Assembly (NCBI GenBank): GCA_949316235.1
Contig: OX438751.1
Span: 16,988,801 to 17,052,800 of the forward strand
DNA length: 64,000 bases
From: Oegoconia quadripuncta
Lineage: Eukaryota; Arthropoda; Insecta; Lepidoptera; Autostichidae
Direction of reading: 5' to 3'
Shown: piece after piece, positions 54,137 through 64,000 of the stretch
Layout of the letters: each line of letters begins with the position of its first letter
How positions within the stretch are numbered: the stretch's first letter is position 1
Position numbers and translations under genes: made by a program
The notes under the pieces: model-generated
The model's database searches: none
Told to the model about the DNA's origin: nothing
Seen by the model: only the letters and a program-made list of their open reading frames with translations

Positions 54137-54460
54137 TATTATCATCACTGGCTGATCACAGGCCTTCCACTGCTGAACATATAGGCCTCCCCCATCGATA
54201 TCTAGAACAAATGGTTGGAAGCGACCTCATGCATCGAACGATTTGGTGCTTACCTTTATTATGTCATGCGTCCACTCACTATGGGCCTCACAAGAAAGCC
54301 CAAGGTCACACAACGAGGGCGACGCTGGGTATTTCTTTACAAGATCGAATCGTATGAGCAAATCCGTAGAGGAACGACAGTCAAGGCCATAGCCCAGCGG
54401 ATTAGTCATCTGAAGTGACATTGGGCATAGCTCGAAGAGCTAAGGGCCGATGAGGCATTA
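54137..54460 (+). mobile_element. LINE RT C-terminal relic, frameshifted
   Basis: Starts with TGAACATATAGGCCTCCCCC (relative of 40320), then MRPLTMGLTRKPKVTQRGRR in one frame and LGISLQDRIV / EQIRRGTTVKAIAQRISHLK in others. Typical of the end of an RTE/Jockey-like RT; no intact frame. Confidence 0.7.
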
Positions 54461-54848
54461 AGTTTTTAGAGTGCAGAACAGCAGTAAGATATTGATTGAA
54501 ATATATCTACTTATTGCTAAAGTTTACAATACGACTGTTATCTCCTTACCCTTATAAAGAGCAATCACTACCAAGACTATTAGGTATAATACTTCATTCA
54601 TGTATCCTGACGACGACAGTGCAGTTGATGCATATCCTTCTTGCACTTGTATCCTCTCAATGGAACGACCTTCATCTCTTTGTGTGATATGACGGCTAGC
54701 TCTTCTAAAATACATAGACTGAAATCTATAATTTGTCTATCTCAGGGTTTAAGGCAGACGGCTGACACGATCCTTGTCGCGCTCTCGTAATACTAGCGCA
54801 TAACTCTTTCTTCAACGACATAACTAAGTATTTGTGTACCCGAACTCT
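54461..54848. other. Intergenic or ZIP upstream intron, no feature
   Basis: Nothing recognised. Confidence 0.35.
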
Positions 54849-55000
54849 AAGGCCCGTATTACAGATGTTACTCAAGCTGAGATCTCCGCTTGACGTCAGT
54901 TAAAAAGGGATAGCTTTATGTAACTTGTATAACGGCATCTCTTTCGAACAATGCTCAAGCGCAAACCTACGCTTAAGTAACATTCTGAAATACGGGCCTT
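54849..55000. mobile_element. MITE related to MITE-E
   Basis: 152 bp, ends AAGGCCCGTATT and AATACGGGCCTT variants, inner arms ATGTTACTCAAGC and CGCTTAAGTAACATT. An extra AATACGGGCC follows at 55010-55019. Confidence 0.85.
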
Positions 55001-56702
55001 AATCTTTCAAATACGGGCCATAATCTTTAAAATAGTCGCTGAACATAATTCAACGGAGTATTACTGTAATACTGTGGTATTACTGTCCAGTTAAAGGTAT
55101 TAAAAAGTCAAGTTCAAGGCCACCTCATTGAATGATATCGTTCGTAAAATACGTACAAATTCGTTCAGAAGCGTACGACTGGTGATAAGTATTGATAAAT
55201 AAAATGTAATATATATACAGTAATCTTTATAATTCCGATGATATTGCTTTTCGTTACCTTCCGCATGGTTGTAACCGCAGGGACGATATCAATGTAGATA
55301 TATAGTATGTACTATACTATATGGAATTTTTATTTATTTTGGATTGTCAACAGAGAGGTGCGCCTCAGAGATATAATATTATGTTTTTACATCGGCAAAT
55401 CACTCGCTCAAATGATTCTAATAATCTTGAAAACTAGATCAAGAATAACTTTATTCATTATTAATGCAGCACACAAATATAGCAACAGGTCAATAATGAA
55501 AATAAAGAAAGAAGACAATGATAGATCCTGTGCCCTGCATCAGGCAATGAAATGGATTTGACTCAGCATATTTTTATGGACGTAGAATGTTCGATCTGTT
55601 TTAAAGAAAGATAAAGAAGTTGTTTTTGAGAAGTTGAATTTAAAAGTGGCGAGTGTACTCTTTCGAAGTTGCATTAACTTACATTCCATGATCCAATTCT
55701 CAAAAACATCATATTTAAAAGTATTTGTATACGCGCATCGAAATTTGATTACAATTTAACGCGTTGCAAATTATTTATGGATCAGATTTTTAGAATGCTT
55801 AGAATAAGTAATTTGCGAATAAACGAAAAATTAGGCTATGGGAAGTCCATAAATCGATCAGCATCGATCTAATTCAGTTATTTGAGGTAGCGAAATAATA
55901 TAAATATCTACCTACTACTCTATCACTCTACTCTCGGTCTCGCAGACTACAGATTGTATGTATACTCGAATCATTGTTCAATTTCTACTATTCTTTTATA
56001 TCTAATTAGCTTCGCCCGCACCTTTGTAGCGGGCTCTTGTCATTTGCGTATTTTAAATTTATTTATTCAAAACAACTTATTTTACAATACAGTTTATGTT
56101 AGTTGATAAGTTGTTTACTATTAGCTAGGTACGTAATAGATAAAAAAAAAATACACAACGCAAAAAATACGCAACCCATTTGTTGCAGTAGCCTGATCAA
56201 AATGTTAGATACGGGATGTTTGAGGAGCAAGTGGACTGTATAAATTGAATGATAGGCAGATCGCTAGCTAATAATAAAATATAATAGTAAAATAACCTAA
56301 AATAGCACTTCACTGCAAGAGCAGAGAGACCAAGACAACATCACATCTACAGAAAGAAACAATCTTCGAACTTAAAACTAAAGCTGTCAGGTCTGATTGC
56401 CAGTACCCAACATATTTTAGAAAAAGTTAAAGAGCATTACCTCCTCCAACTTTCATGATCATCATCATCACCAGCCGAAAGACTTTCATGATATTATTAC
56501 GTATATATGTTATGTTTTATTAATTTGTTATTATTATTTTTTAAGTATTATTTAAATAGGTACTTATATCTTATGTCTTTCATACATATTGATAGTTTTC
56601 TTTTGCACACAATTAGCTGCTTAACTCCAAATTTACACCGTTTCCTATTTCAATGTTCAGGTTGGATGGAAGAGAACTGGACCTATCGTTTGTACTATAT
56701 TA
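55001..56702. other. No gene seen
   Basis: I searched the minus strand here for the missing first ZIP exon without success. 56640-56700 is a worn LINE 3' end (TTCAATGTTCAGGTTGGATG). Confidence 0.4.
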
Positions 56703-57646
56703 GAGGAAAGTAACCAAATATGGAATAGTATCCCTAATTTGGAATACCGGCATTTAGTGTAAACAAAGACTTCTAGACGTAATAATTAGTAATCTTTTAT
56801 GTCTATCTATCCCTATACACGCGTACCGGATTCGACGTGTCAGCCCAGCGAGTGCCTTGCCCATGGTGAAACAGTTTTGTTTTGTTGCTTTCAGAAAAGT
56901 TATTCAAGTACGTAAATATTAAGTATTTTTCGTAATATAATAGCAAATATTATTATATTTATTGCCTCTATGTATTGTATAAATGTTTGTTTGATAGTTT
57001 GGAGGCATTTAATTGCAATATTTAATTGAAATTTGAAAAATACGAATATAAGTTTAAATTATGGAGAAATCCCAAACATGGACAGTTCATGGGGTCCAAA
57101 TATGGACTATCCCATCCAACTCAGTATTTTGATTTTGATCTTGTTTTATTAGAATGGCGGCTATCAAAACAAAAGCAAAACGAAAAGAATGGAATACAGA
57201 TTATATGGCAGAGGCTATAAACGTGGTTGAGAGATAAAAAAATGGGTTATATAAAAATCACTTTGATGTACCGAGATGTACTTGGTTTGGCTTATGCCAG
57301 AAAAAGAAACTGCCTCCAGATGAAGCCGCAACCACTACATTAGGAAGAAAAACTACTTCCTTTTTAAATTTGACTGATAAAGTTCATAGAGATACTCAAT
57401 GAAGGTTGATTTTTGATAGTTTCTATAGTGATCCATATTTGGGGTACCTATTCCATTATTAGATACCTTTATGTTAATTTTGATTTTGAGAATTTACAGT
57501 ACTTATAATAAATAAATATAAAAAAGACTATTTAGAGCGCAAATATATGATTGTTTATAATTACGAATAAAAGTTATTGATTTCTTTAATATATTTTATT
57601 TATGCCTAAAAAACAAAACGGTATTCCATATTTGGTTACTTTCCTC
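56703..57646 (+). mobile_element. pogo/Tigger-like DNA transposon, 944 bp, non-autonomous
   Basis: Exact 25-bp inverted ends (GAGGAAAGTAACCAAATATG plus GAATA) with TA on both sides (56701-56702, 57647-57648). A broken frame from 57154 reads MAAIKTKAKRKEWNTDYMAE then, after a stop, FDVPRCTWFGLC and KKLPPDEAATTTLGRK, resembling the N-terminal helix-turn-helix of pogo/CENP-B-type transposases. The DDE core is missing. CCAAATATGG-like motifs recur inside both ends. Confidence 0.85.
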
Positions 57647-57779
57647 TATTATAATGTTCTGGTGCAAAGAATATAATATATAAAATGATAGATATAAATA
57701 GAAATGTGTATTTTTTGCTTATGTGTGTATTTGAGTAGTTGTGTGAACGTGTGAGTGTGTCTTATCTTGTCTTATCGTA

Positions 57780-57912
57780 AAGTAGCCTATGTCCTTCTCC
57801 AGGTCCTAGGTAACCTCTTTGCTAAATTTCAATACGATCTGTTCAGAGGTTTAGTCGTCAATAGATAACAGACAGACAAAACAACTGTTGCATTTTTAAT
57901 ATTAGTGCGGAT
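57780..57912 (+). repeat. Common insect repeat end
   Basis: GTAGCCTATGTCCTTCTCCA, AAATTTCAATACGATCTGTT and TGCATTTTTAATATTAGTGC. Related to 47100-47205. Confidence 0.6.
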
Positions 57913-60161
57913 ACGTACTAACTACGTCATACTCACTTTGGTTGAACAGGGATTTAAATGTATTTCCTATAAAGATTAGGAATTAACAATGAATAACAAA
58001 CTGCTTTTGATAATGACATGGTAACGACATGTACATGTATGTGTCCACGGTATTTAGATATATACATAAGTACCTGTAGGTGTATTCTTTAATTTGATAA
58101 TGAATCCCATCCTTTAAAAATGACTCAGTACAACAGCCGTGGTACAACGTAGACAGACATTAATAAAGAGATATCAAAATTAATATCGAATTTAAGTTGA
58201 TACGAGAAACTATTTTCATATACTTACAAGTAAAATAGTATCACGGGTTAACTCAAGTTGATCACATTCAAGAGATCGCTTTATTGTAAATATGTAGCTT
58301 ATTTAAAATTGCTTGTGAACCTTTACAATTAAACATCGCTTATATCCCGTAGTAAGTAATAAAATACACTAAGAATACTTAGTTAATTATAAAACAATTT
58401 TATACACCTACCTACTGTAGTCGTATCATTCATTCTATCTTCCTACTCCTAGTCAGTAAAGTACAACCAGTGGCCGATTTTTATTAGAATATCGTGTAAT
58501 TTGAAGTGTGTTTACCCTGAAGTGAAGATGGCTTTACTATTACTAAATAGTCCTCATGGTAACTATAGCTGCCAAAAATGTTTAATGTTAGAAACTGCAT
58601 AAGCCTGGTGCTTCTGTCATACATCCATGCTGATAAACTTTTTATCACAATTTGGTAGAGCGGGATTGGTCATTTATTTATTTAATTACACTACACTAGC
58701 GTTGTACCTCTAATAGGTACTATATAAGATATAAGTATTTATTACTTTTTCCAATTAGGTACATTGAATTCTGTAGGCTTCACATCCGTAATAGGAAATC
58801 CTGTATAAGGGGAAGTGATAATTTTTTATACTGAGTAATCTTAGGGTACATCTAGTTTTTTGTGGCAAGACCGCTTCAAACTTCAAAAACTTCAAGCATT
58901 TATTTCAACGTAAGATGCATGATATCATTTGTTGAATGACAATTTAAATCTATTGGAAATAAAAATAGGGCTTAAGCATTTTTCGGTCAGTCAGTACAAA
59001 CTACCACCGCTTTGGAAAGGGAAATCATATTCTGTGGGAAAAGCGCAAGAAACCCACAGGATCATTTTTCTTTTCTTTCCTTTTTTTATAAGCCTTGTAT
59101 AGTTGGACACCGATTTTAAACCTCGACGGAAATTTTTTTCACATTTAACTTTTAACAACTTGTATACCTGGAAGATACTTTCGTCGGGGGTTTTTTAAAT
59201 TTTCAATTTATGTTATAGTGCTGCGCTTCGCATGTCGCATGTACATTTACGTTGAGCAGTTAAACTTCAACTGCCGTGTTGTTTACATAAGGTAACTAAC
59301 GTTTTTAATGAACCTTTGTACTGTGGTACTTATCATTGTGATCGTTTTCGAAGAGCTATCGGATAATGTAAATTGTCTTTGGTGTAGGTATGTTATATGT
59401 TTTTTTTTGGCGCAATTATGTTCTTTTTAACACTCGATGTAAGAAGGGTGTTGTAGGCAAGTTTGAAGCCTGGCATTGCAGTATTCGTAGCCATATTTGT
59501 AGGAAATCGTTTAATTATTTAACAGTATATTTAACGCAGTTGGTTTCTCATTTTGGATGATTTTAAATGGCAACATAAAATAACAGGTAGGAATTTATTT
59601 CTCATTTTCAAATATAATTACCAGCTTTAAATTATAGTATGCCGTGAACGTGGAAAAAATTTATTGTCAATAAAATTTTAATTTTACTATGACGGAAAAA
59701 CTTAATACTTCACCGTATCTATCACCGCACCGTAACCGACAAGAGCCTGTTTCAGTTGTATGTATAACATGATCTCAACAGCAACGTCGCAGCAAAATGT
59801 ATGAAATTCGGACAACAATTTCCTGATTTTTTGAATAATTGGATTATAAATTGTAGAATTTGAGTTGCTAGGGAAATTCACAAATTTTATATCACTCTTT
59901 GATCATGGAAAGTTATTTTATACCTGTGAGGTGACATTCCCCATTACCTACCTATCGATTACCTATTTTATGTTTAAGATCATGTGCCGGCGACCTCGAG
60001 CCACACTATCACTTTCAGTTTGGAGACCTCGAGGGAAATTTCCTTACGGCATGCCTGCGCAAGACTCGTGCGTTTCATTTAAAATTCCGCTCCTTTATTA
60101 CATACCTAAATTGACGTTTAATTTAGAAGCACTCTTAGCGCAGTCATATTCTTTATTGGTT
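57913..60161. other. No gene seen
   Basis: AT-rich DNA without recognised repeats or convincing frames; 59985-60060 is briefly GC-richer. Confidence 0.4.
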
Positions 60162-60215
60162 TGCGATTAGCGAAGTTGAGCAACGTCTGGCACGGTTGGG
60201 TGACCTTTTTACCCG
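60162..60215 (+). other. 5S rRNA-like sequence (pseudogene or SINE head)
   Basis: GCGATTAGCGAAGTTGAGCA, ACGTCTGGCACGGTTG and GGGTGACC follow the order of the 3' half of animal 5S rRNA (GATCACCGAAGTCAAGCAAC ... GGCGTGGTTAGTACTTAGAT ... GGGTGACC) with about 11 bases missing. This part overlaps the internal control region. The 5' and 3' ends of 5S RNA are absent, so it cannot be a working 5S gene. It is followed by TTTTTACCCGACTGCCCGAG. Confidence 0.6.
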
Positions 60216-60799
60216 ACTGCCCGAGGAAGGAGGGTAATGTTTTTTTATGAGTGTTTCCATGATTTGAAGAGCATGATAAAGTAGTGGTCCCTGTTGTTTT
60301 CAATTGGAGGCAACGATGCCCCATAAACACTGACAGAAAGATAGCCACACATAAATTTTGTTGCCTACAAACATTCAAAAGTGACATCCGTGCTCTTAGA
60401 GATCCATAACAATTTTATTTGTTGTATGCTAGGTTGGTACCATTTTATTTTATTACCCGACTACCTCAGGCAGGAGGGCTATGTTTTTCGAGTGTATGTA
60501 TGAATGTATGTCGATTTTTATGTTACCTCCTTAGCCTAAACGGTTTGATCGATTTCGAAGTGCAGCCCAGACTGTCAAAGGAAACATTCCAAATCCAACA
60601 TGGCGCCCGTAAAATACAAAATATGCTGTCGGGTTTTTTGATTTTTAATTACCTACTAATAGTTATTTTATTTATTTATTTACCAAGTTTATAACTATCA
60701 TTACAGATTACTCCAATGCGATAGTTAACTAATGACAATTATGTATACCAAATATATGTACATAATACAAATAACGCGACTTTTTGAAATTCGCTCATA
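60216..60799. other. Repeat debris
   Basis: ACCCGACTGCCCGAGGAAGG with AGGGTAATGTTTTT at 60210-60246 recurs as ACCCGACTACCTCAGGCAGG with AGGGCTATGTTTTT at 60455-60489, so the unit is dispersed. No gene. Confidence 0.5.
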
Positions 60800-60975
60800 C
60801 TGCATATGACAATATCTGTTCTGTCGGCTATCTCATTGAGTACGTGTAGTGCTCGTGTCATTGGGCCTTTATTTAAAAGATTTGTATTGCCTCTTGGTAC
60901 TTCAAATAGTCGAGGCATCCTTCTCCTATCGATATACCCATCAGGTACGCACAATTTCAATTGTTGTAGAATTGT
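60800..60975 (-). mobile_element. LINE RT extreme C-terminus, reversed
   Basis: Minus frame RRRMPRLFEVPRGNTNLLNK then GPMTRALHVLNEIADRTDI, the usual last 50 residues of a Jockey-like RT polyprotein (VPR..TN...PM.RAL..LNEIA...DI). Confidence 0.75.
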
Positions 60976-62041
60976 CGTATTACAAATCTTACCATGAAAT
61001 ACCTTCTACAAGTACAATGCCATCGCTAGTTCCCTTCTAACTTCCAGTTTATTATATCCCGTCATCCCAAGAACAAATAAGGTGGGATACATCAAGGGAT
61101 AAAACGGATATACTCCGTACAGGTATAAATATCTGGTAAATTTATTTTGTATATTTTATTGATTGTAAGTTCCGGTTTATTAGTTGAATACAAAGTTTGA
61201 TTAAAACTTGTTTTTTGAGTGTAGTCTGCCCAAATTCGCAAACCTGCAATGGGCTCGCATAGTGGTTTATGGAGTAGAGGATTAAGGGAGAGCCCCAACA
61301 GTAGGCTTGTAAGGCAGTTGCTTTTGATGTGAGGATCAAGTTCTCAACAGCTAGAATCATCATCTCATGTTTAACGTTTGTACGTCCAGTAAAAGCATTA
61401 GTAGCAAGACAGGGGCGATAAACGTTTAAAGCGAAAACTCATGAAAATATTTATCATGGTCATTCGTTTGGACGATATAAATAACTATCCAGGGGACCAA
61501 TCGCGCTGTTTTACAACGGTTTTACCGTTCGAATGGAACGATTTTGGTTTTGGTGAAGCTTTAGTTTAGCTAATGGTGGTGTGGTGTCAAAAAAATATGT
61601 CCATGTCTAATGTAAAAAATGGTATCGCGCTATTTTTTGTGTACGATTATATGGCTACCAAAGTAAAACCAAACCCAACTTGTGTGGAGCTAAACCACGA
61701 GCGTTAGTACTATATTAATTCTGTGCCACGAGTATTAAGAAAAGCTAGGTTCATTTTCGATGAAATGATTAGCGCGATTCGAAATGTGTTTAAAGTAACG
61801 TTTTTGGTTATGGTTTAGATTTGAAAGAAAGAGAGACAGAAAGAAAATTTTTTTGTTTCACTCCATTACTTGGTATATTATCGTTCAAACTTGCTGCGCT
61901 CACTTACACACTGGTAGTGTAACGGTCGTCGTGTTGTCGACTGTACCTATATTTTTTCTTTTTGTAGGGAAACTCATGAAAATTTTGTTATGAGATTTTA
62001 GCATTTTAACATTCTATCAGCAGATCTACTACCTAATACAT
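60976..62041. other. No gene seen
   Basis: Nothing recognised on either strand; no ZIP first exon found. Confidence 0.35.
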
Positions 62042-62550
62042 CTGGGGGCACGGCAGTGCCCCCGCCAAGTCGAGCGCGAAGCAAACACTGCCGTACCATC
62101 CTTTACTGGAACCATTTCGCCGCATTTTCAGGCCCCTATTTTAGAACCTCTGGATAAGACTAGAACGCAGAAATTTTCGTCATCCAGTAAGCTATAATTA
62201 CATACTTAAAATCCAAAATTTCAAGTCTGTAGGTCATTTAGTTCGGAAGTTAAGCGAAAGCAAAGTTTCGCATTTATGACACTCACTCACTCACTCATGA
62301 TCATCAAAATAGAACTAGTACTTCCCGTAAACTCAGAGAGCTGAAATTTGGTACAGAGTTATGGTTCAATGGCCACATAAAGGGAAAACTATAAAAACTA
62401 GGATAATCGAAGATCTGGAGTACCTGGTGACCCTGATTAGGAAACACAAGAGCCCAACCAAACTATTAGAGATCGACATATACCGCCTTTACAAAAAATA
62501 TTCAACTTGGTGGACCGCTTCATTTGATGTCAAAAATCGAAGGTCTGAAG
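62042..62550 (+). repeat. CACGGC repeat, copy 2
   Basis: GGGGGCACGGCAGTGCCCCC is a perfect hairpin block, followed by GCCAAGTCGAGCGCGAAGC and CTGCCGTACCATCCTTTACT, as at 5665. Then CACTCACTCACTCATGATCA and a frame from 62361 (MVQWPHKGKTIKTRIIEDLE) that I do not recognise. Confidence 0.7.
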
Positions 62551-63135
62551 TATCTGATGAAGAACCCTCAGCTGGTCTCAGCTGTATTAGAGATATGGTA
62601 ATGCCCCCATCTACTATTGGCACATAGAAAAATCGACTGTCATTGCAAAAATCCAGCGTAGTGGGACACATCTTCTAATTTAATCTAGCCTATAGCATCC
62701 CACTGCTGGGCGCATGCTTCCCCTTCTGCTTATAATACGCATATAAATAAAATTAAAGGAAAACTCAGGATAAGACTACACTGGCTTTTATACTTATACT
62801 TACAAGTTTACAAGAAGAAATAGTCGAACGATTAACTTTATATCTGACGAAGAACCCTCAGCTGGTCCCAGCTGTATTAGAGATATGGTAATGCCCCCTT
62901 CTACTATTGGTACATAAAAAAATCGACTGTCCAGCGTAGTGGGACACATCTTCTAATTTAATCTAGCCTATAGCGTCCCACTGCTGGGCGAATGCCTCCC
63001 TTTCTGCTTTTAATACGAATATAAATAAAATTAAAGGAAAACTCTGGATAAGACTAGACTGGCTTTTATACTTATACTTACTTATACTTATTACAAGTTT
63101 ACAAGAAGAAATAGTCAAACGATTAATTTTATTCT
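62551..63135 (+). repeat. Tandem duplication, 290-bp period
   Basis: Unit 1 (62551-62840) and unit 2 (62841-about 63135) begin TATCTGATGAAGAACCCTCA and TATCTGACGAAGAACCCTCA and stay alike through ATCTTCTAATTTAATCTAGC and GGAAAACTC[A/T]GGATAAGAC. Unit 2 lacks about 10 bases (TTGCAAAAA) and gains a short CTTATACTTA run. Confidence 0.9.
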
Positions 63136-64000
63136 ACTCGAACATTACACAAATTAAATAAACAAACGAAAATTTGGTCAAAATATAATGCATTGGCTAA
63201 GAGTGGCGGTGATACCCGCACGCGTCGCTAGATGGCGTTGACTGTATTTTAAAACGCGCTTACGTTTTGTTTTTCCGATAACCTTATATGGCAAAGTGGC
63301 AACCGGCCGCGTTACAGTCGTTTACGACATTCTTCTATTGCGCTTGAAAATGTTTGCTAGGGATTAGGAGGGATTATTTGCATTTCGTTGATTTCGCTGA
63401 TTATTTCGTGAGGTTTGCTAAGGTTAATTGGCAGGTTGTTATTATATTAATTCAAAGATTTAAACAGGTTAGGAATTATATGGTTGTGACGGATTACTGA
63501 TTATTACTTAATTATCAGAATTAAAAGAAGTTTCAATTGAATACTTTATTTAATTGTTAATTATTTAGTACCTACTTTTAGTTTTCTAGGTTTAATTTAC
63601 AGTTAGGCAGTACTTCGAATCGCGTTCGTGTTTATAAGTACTTTTCTAGTATTCTAGTTTAGTTTATTTAGTTAGATATTACTTCGTTTCGTTTAAAAAT
63701 ATCATTAATTTAGCTGTATTTCAGTACTAGGTAGGTAGTACCTTTGGTAGAAAGTTCATTGATAATTAATTATATTGACACTTGTCTAATAATTAAGAGT
63801 TAACGTTTTGCTTATAGTTTGTATAGATTGAGTAGGCAGAGTAATATTTTCTTTAAGTTTTTTTTATTAAGACAAAAGAATAAGTAGGTTTTAGTCTAAA
63901 TATTATCGGTATTTCTGATTTGTTGTCCATATACTAAAGGTCGTTGAGTTTAATTGTGTTTGATTTCGCAAGATAATAATTATCGTAAAAAATGTCGATA
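63136..64000. other. Right edge, no gene seen
   Basis: 63200-63350 is CpG-richer (CCGCACGCGTCGCTAGATGG, CAACCGGCCGCGTTACAGTC), which could be a promoter area, but no coding start follows. From 63400 to the end it is AT-rich without frames. Confidence 0.35.

Noticed and set aside
57026..57220. 64-codon frame MKFEKYEYKFKLW as a gene
   Set aside because: It lies inside the pogo-like element and overlaps, in another frame, the helix-turn-helix remnant that is the meaningful one.

Overview
The window looks like ordinary nuclear DNA of an insect, most likely a moth or butterfly (inference). It is AT-rich, genes are split by GT..AG introns, proteins match animal families, and much of the rest is transposon debris: tRNA-headed SINEs, 3' ends of CR1/Jockey-type LINEs, mariner, pogo-like and piggyBac-like elements, and short foldback MITEs. 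I see no bacterial operon, CRISPR array or viral genome.

Five host genes could be rebuilt exon by exon, with reading phase agreeing across every junction. (1) NDUFAF6, a mitochondrial complex I assembly factor, minus strand, first three coding exons 1993-401, running off the left edge. (2) A complete tyrosine aminotransferase gene, plus strand, five coding exons 13089-23093, 443 residues. (3) EMC4, an ER membrane complex subunit, plus strand, 30366-30963, 172 residues. (4) A 62-residue single-pass protein of the STMP1 (short transmembrane mitochondrial protein) type, minus strand, 31931-31093, tail to tail with EMC4 and with a possible alternative last exon. (5) A LIV-1 type ZIP zinc transporter, minus strand, last three coding exons 53910-39351, with a 10.7 kb intron; its N-terminus lies outside what I could find. 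NDUFAF6 and STMP1 act in mitochondria, EMC4 in the ER, TAT in tyrosine breakdown and ZIP at membranes; nothing suggests a shared pathway.

Layout: 0-2 kb NDUFAF6; 2-13 kb repeats, including a broken THAP-type gene at 7.2 kb and a striking inverted repeat at 8042-8736 (319-bp arms, one mismatch by eye); 13-23 kb TAT with mariner, MITE and SINE insertions in its introns; 23-30 kb repeats and a LINE with an internal micro-inversion; 30-32 kb the EMC4/STMP1 pair; 32-39 kb MITEs, LINE and SINE; 39-54 kb ZIP with a near-complete mariner in one intron; 54-64 kb mainly repeats, including a 944-bp pogo-like element, a 5S rRNA-like stretch and a 290-bp tandem duplication.

The least explained items are the 8 kb inverted repeat, a 400-bp poly-A retroelement family (five copies, two with clear target-site duplications) with a conserved internal reading frame, the CTCAAG-rich MITE family, and two orphan exon-like stretches at 27.9 and 38.9 kb. 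Identities were judged by eye, without searches or alignments.
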